A stretch of 39,645 nt of DNA from UBA8108 sp965659285 (GTDB lineage Bacteria > Planctomycetota > UBA8108): contig CBFHWB010000011.1 of the NCBI GenBank assembly GCA_965659285.1, forward strand, positions 1 to 39,645, written 5' to 3'. The notes beneath the pieces are model-generated. The model was not told where the DNA came from and made no database searches. It saw only the letters and a program-made list of their open reading frames with translations. The stretch's first letter is position 1. The number at the start of each line of letters is the position of its first letter. Below, in pieces: positions 1 through 7,900 of this stretch. A program made the position numbers and the translations under genes.

Positions 1-401
1 CCGAAGCCCAGGTGCCACTTTCCCACGGCTCCCGTAGAGTAGCCGGCCTGCTGCAGAAGCTTGCCCACTGTCAGCCGCGCGGGGTTGATCAGGAGTGTTC
101 CTTCGCCCCAGAGGACGCCGCTTTTGAGGCGGGTACGCCAGCAATAGCGGCCGGTCAGGACTCCGTAGCGAGTCGGGGTGCAGACCGAGGACGGCGAGTG
201 GGCATCGTTGAAGCGGACCCCCGCGGCGGCGATCTTATCCATGTGCGGGGTCGGCACCTTGGAGTCCTTGTTGTAGCAGCCGAGATCACCCGCCCCGAGG
301 TCATCGGCGAGAATGAAAACGATATTCGGGGACGCCGCGTCCAGCGCGGGTGTGGCGAGGGAGGCCAGCAGGATGAGGCAAAGCGACGTGATGGACTTCA
401 T
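1..401 (-). CDS. Sulfatase, N-terminal part (truncated by window edge)
   Basis: The first 133 residues of a secreted type I sulfatase are present; the rest lies beyond base 1. A Sec-type signal peptide (about residues 1-23, ending LDAA) is followed by the metal-binding start of the alkaline-phosphatase-like fold, NIVFILADDLG (D33, D34). The formylglycine motif CTPTR follows, with C74 as the residue converted by the sulfatase-maturing enzyme, and then the LTGRY block and GKWHLGFG near the edge. The ATG at 401 has an AAGG ribosome-binding element about 8 bases upstream. Family knowledge: such enzymes remove sulfate esters from polysaccharides or small molecules in the periplasm or outside the cell. 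The substrate cannot be told from this part. It follows the DUF4416 gene on the same strand after 87 bases, so it may be a separate unit. Confidence 0.93.
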   Translation of the reverse strand, partial: MKSITSLCLILLASLATPALDAASPNIVFILADDLGAGDLGCYNKDSKVPTPHMDKIAAAGVRFNDAHSPSSVCTPTRYGVLTGRYCWRTRLKSGVLWGEGTLLINPARLTVGKLLQQAGYSTGAVGKWHLGF

Positions 402-488
402 GTTCGTACCTTACTTGTTCTCTTGTAACGGAAACCATGAGGATACTCGCTCAGCCCCCCGCCCATCCATCAATCCCGAGGGACTCTC

Positions 489-1016
489 TCAGCCGCGAAG
501 CTGTTCGAGGTAACGCGTGCGAATCGCCGTGAGATCTTCATCGTAGAGCCCGGCTGAAAAATCCGGAAAGGTCCACTCGAAGGGACGGTAGCGCCCCTCT
601 CCGTAGCGGCTGACGAGATCCGCGTAAACGCCTCGGGCGAGGTAGATCTTCTGGCCCGCGGCCTTGAGCGAGGCGAGCACCACCTTGCCGTGGTCGAGGT
701 ATCCCGGATCGAGATTGACGGTCCTCTGGCCGGAGCTTTCGGCCAGGGAGCGCTCCAGCTCCACACACTCGTGCTTGAAGTCGACCAGCTCTTCGGGGGA
801 AGCGAGCCGGTCAAAAGAGAGGATGCTTCGCTCAAGCCGCGTCCCCATCTCTTCTTCATAGTAATCAGTCAGGTTGAAGGGGCGCGCGGCGCCCTGGTGG
901 TCGACGTCGCCCCGGCGGGAGCGCAGCCCGTCCAGGCTTTTCGCGAGAGCCTCGGGGCTTGAGCATAGAACCGCCACCATCAGCTTGACGGGTTCGACCG
1001 GCAGGAGGTCCGTCAT
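489..1016 (-). CDS. DUF4416 family protein
   Basis: This 175-residue soluble protein matches the uncharacterised DUF4416 family. Recognisable blocks are VKLMVAVLCSSPEAL near the N terminus, FNLTDYYEEEMG (about 47-58), RTVNLDPGYLDHGKVVLAS (about 98-116) and IYLARGVYADL (about 124-134), with a PFEWTFPDF segment near the C terminus. The family has no established reaction that I know of. The length is normal for the family and the protein looks intact. The ATG overlaps the stop of the upstream acetyltransferase gene as ATGA, so the two are probably translationally coupled. It is the last gene of the M16-M16-acetyltransferase-DUF4416 run. Confidence 0.85.
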   Translation of the reverse strand: MTDLLPVEPVKLMVAVLCSSPEALAKSLDGLRSRRGDVDHQGAARPFNLTDYYEEEMGTRLERSILSFDRLASPEELVDFKHECVELERSLAESSGQRTVNLDPGYLDHGKVVLASLKAAGQKIYLARGVYADLVSRYGEGRYRPFEWTFPDFSAGLYDEDLTAIRTRYLEQLRG

Positions 1017-1834
1017 GGCGTTTCTCCCCGGCGGGAAAAGGCGGCCAGGGCCTCTCGGACCAGGTTCGTTTCGAGGCCAAAGGAGCGGGCGATATCCTCC
1101 GCCTCGAAGAGCTCGGAGCGCTCCACGTCCTTTTGCGAGCGCCGCTGAAAGCGGGCGCCCTGGAGGTAGAGCTGGTCGCCGTCCCGGACCCTGGTCAACA
1201 GCGGGTACCGCATCATCTCCCAGCCGAAGGACGCGTCCCAGGCGGCGAGGAATTCCTCGTCTTCCGCGGGCTCCGGCTTGAACGTCAGCCGGTGGCTTGC
1301 CGCCCCCTGCTGCCGGGTGTGCAGCTCGATCTTCGAGCCCTGGTCCTTGTGCCGCAGCAGGATCTCGTTGAAGCTTGTCGGCACCACCTGCTCGAAGTCC
1401 TTGTCGCCGGGCAGCGGGAGAGGCCTGAGGATCAGGTAGCCCGGGTCGAGCAGGTGGGGTTGTCCGTTGAGCCAGACGAGCAGGGCGCAGTGGGTGTTTT
1501 CTCCGTAGTGGCGGTCGGCGAGAATGGGTTTCGCGCGCAATCCGAGCCCGCGAAGCACATGCAGCAGCGTGGCGGTGAGGGAAAAACAGGTGCCGCCGCT
1601 TCCCATGCGAAGATGGTCGCTGATGACCTCTTCCGGGCCTCGGCGGGCAGCGCCCCCTTTCCGGCCGTGTTTCAGGATCTTGGTCAGGTTTTCGTAGGGA
1701 AGGGAGGAGAAGGCGATGGCGACCTTTTCGACCAGCGCCTCTTCCCGTGCTTCGGTCTCGAGTCGGAAGTGTTCGCAGAAAGAACGAAGGGCGGCGGAGT
1801 CGTCGGAGGGGTTAGCCAGAGGGTTCTCTGTCAT
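1013..1834 (-). CDS. Arylamine N-acetyltransferase family protein
   Basis: At 273 residues this is the normal size for the NAT family, which transfers an acetyl or other acyl group from CoA to arylamines or related acceptors through a cysteine thioester. The Cys-His-Asp triad is visible: C83 in GSGGTCFSLT, H115 in ENTHCALLVW and D130 in HLLDPGY. The N-terminal SLPYENLTKIL segment is also typical. The protein has no signal peptide and is probably cytoplasmic. A strong ribosome-binding site, GAGGGGGAG, lies 4 bases upstream of the ATG. The gene starts 15 bases after the M16-like gene and overlaps the DUF4416 start by 4 bases, which supports one operon. The natural substrate is unknown; some NAT homologues act in biosynthesis rather than detoxification. 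Confidence 0.85.
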   Translation of the reverse strand: MTENPLANPSDDSAALRSFCEHFRLETEAREEALVEKVAIAFSSLPYENLTKILKHGRKGGAARRGPEEVISDHLRMGSGGTCFSLTATLLHVLRGLGLRAKPILADRHYGENTHCALLVWLNGQPHLLDPGYLILRPLPLPGDKDFEQVVPTSFNEILLRHKDQGSKIELHTRQQGAASHRLTFKPEPAEDEEFLAAWDASFGWEMMRYPLLTRVRDGDQLYLQGARFQRRSQKDVERSELFEAEDIARSFGLETNLVREALAAFSRRGETP

Positions 1835-1849
1835 TTACTCCCCCTCGAT

Positions 1850-3415
1850 CTATTTGTCAGGGCCGCTGGAGGTGGCCTCCGGGAGGCCTTCACGGCCGAA
1901 ATACTTCGCTGCGGGCAGCTGGAAGTTCTCGAGGGGCAGCCCCCCCTGGGCGCGACCATTCTTCCGGAGTTCTTCGAGCGCCTTGTCGATCACGCCGCGG
2001 TCTCCCACCAGGACGACCATGGCGTTTTCCCAGCGGTAGATTTTCTTCGAGACGGCTTCGAGGCTTTTTTCGTCGGCCGCCGCCATGGCGGCGTAGAAGT
2101 CGCGTCTTTCAGTGGGCTCGAGGTTCAGGGCGGCCGCCGTCGAGTAGATTCCCAGCAGGCCCGCCTGGGTCTCCAGGCTCTCGATGAGCCTGCTGCGCTG
2201 GGTGGAGGCCGCCTTCCGCAGCTCGCCTTTTCTCAGGTTTCCGCTTCCCATCTCCTGGAGTTCCCTGAAAAACTCAGAGATTCCAAGGGCGGTGGCGCCG
2301 GATTCCACCGAGGAGGTGGCGACCAGGTGACCCCAGACACGCCGAGACGCGAGCCCGCTGCTGGCGCCGTAGGTGATCTTCTTTTCCTCCCGGAGATTGG
2401 AGTTCAGGCGGCTGGTGAAGGTGCCGCCAAAGATGGTGTTGGCGAGCGTCAGGGCGGGGATCTTCGAGCTCTCGTATCGTTGCCCTTGCAGGTAGATGCG
2501 GATGACCGTCTGCGCGGCCCCGGGCTTGTCGACAACGGCCAGGCGCAGCGGCTCCTTTGGGCTGTCCTGGGCCTGGCGCTGGCCGACCCGGGCGAGCCTC
2601 CCTGCGTGGGGCGAGTGGATGGCTTTTTCGGGAAGCCTGGCCGGTGGGCCTTTCCAGCCCGCGAAATGTTTTTCAAGCTCGCCTCGAAGGGCGGCCGGCT
2701 CAAAGTCCCCGGTAATGAGAAGGACACAATTCCCCGGCGACAAGGCGACCGAATACGCTTTCCTGATGTCTTCCAGGCTGATGCTTTGAACCGTGGATGA
2801 GTAGCCGTCCTCGGGATGAGAATAGGGGTGCTTGCCGTAGTAGAGCCGGTCTCCAACGATCCGCGCGACGCTGGTGGGCCTCTCTCCGCGCTGCTTCAGG
2901 CTGTTCAGGCTCAGGCGCCTGACCCGTTCCCACTCCTTGTCCGAGAAGGTGGGTCGCAGCAGGATGTCGGAAAAAAGGCTGAGGGCCGGTCCGAAGTTTC
3001 GCCTGAGCACCTGCAGGTCGATGGAGCTGTAGTCTTTCCCTGTTGAGAGTTCGATGCTTGCTCCAAGGAACTGGATCTCATCGGCGAGCTCCAGGGCGCT
3101 CTTTTCCGCGGCGCCTTCGTCCATCATGTCCATGGCCAGGGACAGGAGGCCTTCTTTTCCTTTCGGGTCGAATGATGAGCCGGAGCGCACGATGAGGGAT
3201 GCCGCCACCGCCGGTACGTGGTCAGAGTGAAGCAGCCAGACCTCCAGGCCGCTGCTGAGCCGGAAGGTTTCGGGCTCGGGAAGGGAGACCGGCGCGGCTG
3301 CAGCCTCCGGGATGGGTATGGCTGCTCGTTCTTGCCCGCCTGCGCAGCCGGCCACAAGGACGGCGACGGCAGGGAGGATGGCGCCGGCCAGGGTTTTTCT
3401 CGCCGCAGCCATCAT
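1850..3415 (-). CDS. M16 family peptidase-like lipoprotein lacking the zinc motif
   Basis: This 521-residue protein has two M16 (insulinase/pitrilysin-type) halves. The N terminus is a lipoprotein signal with lipobox VAGC (C24), so it is predicted to be anchored in an envelope membrane. At the place of the zinc motif HxxEH it reads SLAMD (92-96), so it cannot bind zinc there. In the second half it keeps the Arg/Tyr substrate-carbonyl pair of the family, R342 and Y349 in LREEKKITYG. The neighbouring upstream M16 protein shows the opposite pattern. Family knowledge: some bacterial M16 enzymes are heterodimers of a zinc subunit and an Arg/Tyr subunit, and this looks like the Arg/Tyr subunit. Two ATGs occur in tandem at the start. 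The first overlaps the upstream stop as ATGA, indicating coupled synthesis. Confidence 0.88.
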   Translation of the reverse strand: MMAAARKTLAGAILPAVAVLVAGCAGGQERAAIPIPEAAAAPVSLPEPETFRLSSGLEVWLLHSDHVPAVAASLIVRSGSSFDPKGKEGLLSLAMDMMDEGAAEKSALELADEIQFLGASIELSTGKDYSSIDLQVLRRNFGPALSLFSDILLRPTFSDKEWERVRRLSLNSLKQRGERPTSVARIVGDRLYYGKHPYSHPEDGYSSTVQSISLEDIRKAYSVALSPGNCVLLITGDFEPAALRGELEKHFAGWKGPPARLPEKAIHSPHAGRLARVGQRQAQDSPKEPLRLAVVDKPGAAQTVIRIYLQGQRYESSKIPALTLANTIFGGTFTSRLNSNLREEKKITYGASSGLASRRVWGHLVATSSVESGATALGISEFFRELQEMGSGNLRKGELRKAASTQRSRLIESLETQAGLLGIYSTAAALNLEPTERRDFYAAMAAADEKSLEAVSKKIYRWENAMVVLVGDRGVIDKALEELRKNGRAQGGLPLENFQLPAAKYFGREGLPEATSSGPDK

Positions 3416-4794
3416 TGCTTTCCCCCCTTCTTTTCTTCGGGCAGGACATGAAGGATCAGTCGTCCGTTCGGTTTGAGGATTTTCTTTGCCCAGGAAGAGG
3501 AGCTCTCGGCTGTGATCTTTGAATACCGTCCGAGGTCGCGCTCAACAGCTCCCGGGTTGCCGAAGTGAAACAGGTAGCGGTTGAGGAGGTCGGCTTTTTC
3601 CTCGAGGCTCTCGAGATCCGACCAGAAGGCGAATTCCATGGAATTGCGAGCCCGCCCGATCTCACGCCCCGTGACGCCGGCTTCCTGGAGCTCGGCGACA
3701 ACGGCATCGACCTCCTTTTCGATGGCCCCGAGGCGCTCCAGGTTTTCTTTCGTGTCGGCTCCCGGCAGGGCGAAGACCCGGATGATGAACTTGGACCCCA
3801 GCAGGCTCGAGCTTTGATAAGCTGAGACGTCCTGGGCCAGCTTCTTGTCGTAGACCAGGCGCCGATAGAGGCGACTCGACTTTCCACCGGCGAGGGCGTT
3901 GGCGATGATGTCCATGTCGGCATCGCCTTCTGAGTAGAAGGGGGGAGAATGCCAGACAAAGCAGGCCAGGGGCAGCTCGACGGCATCGGTCAGGGTTTTT
4001 CGAAGAACTCCTTCGATGGTTGGCGGCGCGGGCTTCTCCCGGGTAATTTTCTCCCGGCGGGGAATGGAGCCGAAGTATTTTTTTACGAGTGCCCGGGCTT
4101 CCCCCGGATCGAAATCGCCGGCGATGGCCAGGGATGCGTTCGCGGGAAAGTAGAAGCCGTCAAAGAAATCGATGACATCGGAGACCGCGGCATTCTCGAG
4201 ATCGGTATGCGAGCCGATCACCGGGTGGTGATACGGGTGTCCGGCTGGATAGATCAGGGCCGGAACCTCGAGCCACAGCTGTCCGTAGGGGCGGTTCTCA
4301 TAGCTCTGTCGCCGTTCGTTACGAACGACGCCGCGCTGGGTGTTGAGCTTCTCAAGGGTCATGGCTCGGGAGAGCCCGGTCATGCGATCGGCCTCGAGGA
4401 AGAGGAAGAGCTCAAGGAGCTCCCGGGGGCCGCTCTCGAAATAATTCGTGCGGTCACTCGAGGTCGTGGCGTTGTTGGAGCCGCCGGCGCCTTCCATGAT
4501 GTTGTCAAATTGACCGATGGGAACGTTTTTCGTTCCCATGAACATGAGGTGCTCAAACAGGTGAGCGAAGCCGGAGCGCCCCTTCGGCTCGTCTTTTGAG
4601 CCGACGTAATACCAGAGATTAACGGCAACCCTGGGCAGTCGGTGGTCTTCATGGAGGATCACCGTCAGGCCATTGCCGAGCGTGTAGCGTTCGAAGGCGA
4701 TCTCCTGGGCCGCCGCGAAGCTTCCCGGAAGAGCCACGATGAGGGCTGCGAGGACGGCGCCCGTGCGGATGCTGGTTTTGCTTTGTTCGGACAT
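3412..4794 (-). CDS. M16 family zinc metallopeptidase (catalytic subunit), secreted
   Basis: This 460-residue protein begins with a Sec signal peptide (about 1-29, ending FAAAQ). The inverted zinc motif HLFEH covers residues 78-82 (H78, E81, H82) in SGFAHLFEHLMFMGT, and the third ligand is probably E160 in VVRNERR. The second half carries the M16 C-terminal domain, but the Arg/Tyr pair of the family is missing: the aligned positions are V314 and Q321 in LVYDKKLAQDVS. The next gene, with a 4-base overlap, has that pair but no zinc motif, so the two likely form one active peptidase in the periplasm or at the envelope. No Shine-Dalgarno sequence precedes the ATG, and a -10-like TTAAAT sits close upstream, so a leaderless transcript is possible. 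Confidence 0.9.
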   Translation of the reverse strand: MSEQSKTSIRTGAVLAALIVALPGSFAAAQEIAFERYTLGNGLTVILHEDHRLPRVAVNLWYYVGSKDEPKGRSGFAHLFEHLMFMGTKNVPIGQFDNIMEGAGGSNNATTSSDRTNYFESGPRELLELFLFLEADRMTGLSRAMTLEKLNTQRGVVRNERRQSYENRPYGQLWLEVPALIYPAGHPYHHPVIGSHTDLENAAVSDVIDFFDGFYFPANASLAIAGDFDPGEARALVKKYFGSIPRREKITREKPAPPTIEGVLRKTLTDAVELPLACFVWHSPPFYSEGDADMDIIANALAGGKSSRLYRRLVYDKKLAQDVSAYQSSSLLGSKFIIRVFALPGADTKENLERLGAIEKEVDAVVAELQEAGVTGREIGRARNSMEFAFWSDLESLEEKADLLNRYLFHFGNPGAVERDLGRYSKITAESSSSWAKKILKPNGRLILHVLPEEKKGGKQ

Positions 4795-4801
4795 AGCCGT
4801 T

Positions 4802-4807
4802 ATTTAA
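4802..4807 (-). promoter_or_regulatory. Candidate -10 element for a leaderless M16 operon transcript
   Basis: On the minus strand TTAAAT lies 8 to 13 bases before the ATG at 4794, where a -10 box would place transcription start at or next to the start codon. A weak -35-like TGGACT lies 16 bases further upstream. No ribosome-binding site is seen. This is a pattern-based guess. Confidence 0.3.
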
Positions 4808-4876
4808 CCCAGGCAGGTTTTCCAGTCCAGCCCGGATTGAGGACGCCGCCTTCGAAAAGCTGGCTCCCGGGCCTCG

Positions 4877-4923
4877 AAAAAGAACCGGGCGGGGCTCCTT
4901 CGTTGGGAGCCGCCGCCCGGTTC
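4877..4923 (-). terminator. Intrinsic terminator after the large secreted-protein gene
   Basis: Bases 4882-4923 form a long GC-rich hairpin: the arms GAACCGGGCGG and CCGCCCGGTTC are extended by GGCTCC/GGAGCC with one bulged base and a short loop. Read on the minus strand it is followed directly by TTTTT (4877-4881). It lies 14 bases past the stop codon at 4938, which fits termination of that gene before the M16 operon begins. Confidence 0.85.
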
Positions 4924-4937
4924 AACCCTCCGCCGTC

Positions 4938-7900
4938 TTATTCACAGACCGGCGAAGGAAGATCGCAGCCGATGCCGTCAGCTGTGGCGTCCGTCCCACA
5001 ATCAGCCGGGGAGTAGCCGGGGCTGGATGGCGATGGATCGACCGGGGCCGCGCCGCCTGAGAACAGCCAGCTGAAGATAATGATGGCGTCGGTGATCTCG
5101 ACGCTGCCCGTGTCGTTGGTGTCGGTCGCATCCAGGCAGGCCGGAGCGGCTCCACCGGAGAACAGGAACAGCAGTGGAATCACGCCGTCGGTCAGGTTGA
5201 CGCTGCCGTCGGAGTTCGAGTCGCCACGGACGAAGGTGGTCTCTCCGGGCCCCGCGCAGCTGGCATCGTCAACACAGTCGTTGTCATCGCAGTCGGCCGC
5301 GCCATCGCGGTCGTCATCGATGCCGTTATCGCAGATCTCGTCCGGGATACAGACGGCAAGGTCGGCGCAATCGGAGTCGTCGCAGTCGACATCGCCATCG
5401 CGATCATCATCGGTTCCGTTGTCGCAGTCCTCATCCGGCAGCGGGGCCGGCCCGTCGGTGGCGAGGATCATGATCCCCTTGATGCCGGCGTTCTCGGGCG
5501 GGTTGCCGCCGCCGAGGTCGTCGAGCATAATCTCGATCGTACCGTTGGTGGTGACCTCTTCAACAACGGAGAGGCCGATGCGGTAGCCGGCCGTGCCGGC
5601 GGGATCGACTCCCACAAGCCGGGCGGCTTCGACGGCCTGGGCGAACTGATCAAGGATCTGCTCGCCGTTGATGTAGGCGTCGAAGACGCGGCAGGGGCCG
5701 CCTGACTGTTGGGGGTCGTCGATGTCCTGGCAGCCATTGCTGCAGCAGAACTCCGCGAACAGGAGGACAACCTCGTAGGTTCCCGGGGGAAGCCCGGTGA
5801 ACTCGTAGACGACATCTCCGTCGTCCCACCTTTCGGCGGGGAAGATGTCCTGCTCGATGGCGTTGTCGAAGATGTATTCGTCGGCTTCCACATCGACGCC
5901 GGTGAAGCCCAGCCCGAAGTTGGCGGTGTGGACGTTGGGGCTGACCAGGTAGGGGCTCGGGTTCTCGATGGTGTCTTCGAGCCAGACCCGGCCGAGGGCG
6001 TCCACGAACTCGGGGCCTCCGCAGTTGATGTACAGCTCCCCGCTGAAGTCGCACAGCGCGGCGCCTTCGCGCAGAACCGTATCGCCGAGGATCGGCATGT
6101 CGTCGACCGTGCCGAGGCAGAAGCTCGCGCCGGGCAGGCCATCGGCGATCTCGTAGGTGATGGCGTCGCCATTGCTGACCTCGCCGGTGAAGGTGAGGGC
6201 GGAGCCCGCGTCATTGAATTCACCGGCCGAGGGGTTTTCACCAGTGGTGTTCTCCGGCAGGCCTTCATTGACGGTAACGCTCACAGCCTGGTCGCCGGGA
6301 ATGTTGAAGGTGATGGTGACAATGGAGATCCCGTCGCAATTGGCCGGTTCGATGGAGCGGGTCGCGCCGATGGTGTCGCCGCCGCCGCCAAGCTCGGGGT
6401 TGTCGGCGGTTACGGAGACCTCGTCCTCGGTGAAGGGAGTCTTGAAGCAGGAGTCGCTGAACATCGCGATGCGGGCTCCAGAGCCTCCGCCGGCCTCGTT
6501 GTAGCCCAGCATGACCAGGTTCAGGCCCGGCTCGAGAAGAGCGGGCGAGCTGGCCCGAGTCTGGATTTCGTTGGCGGCTCCGAAGCCGCGGGGCGTGAGG
6601 AATTCCACGGCCACCTCTCCGTTGACATAGAGGGTCGCCGCGTCATCGCTCGCCAGCCCGAACCATGCCTGGAGATCGTCATTACTGACGTTGTTGACAA
6701 AGGCGAACATCACCGCGGTGTAGTTGTCTCCCCCGCCGTAGTAGCTCTCCCCGTTGAAGAGGCCCGGGTCGCCGGGGTTGATGTCGTAGGCGCTGACCCT
6801 GGTCAGCGTCGTAAAGCCGCAGACGCTGTCGCGAACGCCGCTGCTGATCAGGCCGGAGATTCCCGACTCGACGATGGCGCCTTCGTAGATACTGTCGATG
6901 TCAGGCGGCCCGCCGTTCTGGGAGACATAGTCCTCGATAAAGGCCTGGGCCGGGGCGTTGCCTCCGGCCACCGAGTCAAACGGCTGGGCGTTCACCAGCC
7001 ACTCGGTGATGAAGCCCTTGGAGGGGCCTCCGCGCAGGTAAGGGGCGGGATCGACCGGGGCGTTTGAGCAGCCGTCAGCGGCGCCCTCATGCTCTCCGGG
7101 GTCGTAGCCCGTCGGGTCGATGGTGTGCGGCATGTCTATGGGGGTGCCGTTTTCGTCTTCAAAGCGGGCGCACATGATGTAGCCGCCGCCATTTTCATAG
7201 GTGGCGATGGCGACCAGGTTCTTGCCCGGATCGAGCCAGACAGGGACCTTGAAGGAGAACGGGTTGTGCGGGGCGCAGCGCTGGAAAGCTCCGGCGGGAC
7301 GGCCATTGACCTTGACCGAGATGGAATCATCCGAGCCGATTCCCAGCTGGATACAGCGGCCGACATCGGAGTCATTGATGACATAGGTATAGGCCACGCA
7401 CATGCACAACTCGACGTTCGCCTGGAAGGCGCCGCCGCCCTGCAGGTCATAGACGCCGTTGGGGGAAGAGACGGGCACCAGCACGGACTCCGCGGTGAAG
7501 GGGTCGGGGCCGGTCCAGAACCTCTCCATCGCCGTCCCGCCGAGGTTGGTGAGCCCGCTGATTTCCGGGGCGAGGCCGCCATAGTCCGGCGTAAAGATCA
7601 GCCCATCTTCGGGGATGATGGTCTCGTCGGCGATCTCTCCATCGACGTCGCTGATCCATTCCGTGGCCATAACATCGATGGGTATGTTGCAGCCGTTCCA
7701 GGTGGCCAGGGTGTAGGCCGGGGTCATGAGGACCTGGCGTATGAACGGGCTGTTGATAATTTCAAACTCGCCGTCGCCGCCGCCCTCGGGCTCCGGCTCG
7801 GGGTGAGCGTCCGGGCCCGGCTCGTAGCCGGTGGGGTCGATCGTGGTCGGGATCGGCAGGGGCTCGAAGTTCTCATCTTCGAAGCGGATGCACATATTGT

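Noticed and set aside
1133..2800. A long plus-strand open frame (555 codons) over the NAT and M16-like genes
   Set aside because: It lies opposite well-recognised genes, has no family match and no start signal; it is an antisense shadow of GC-rich coding DNA.
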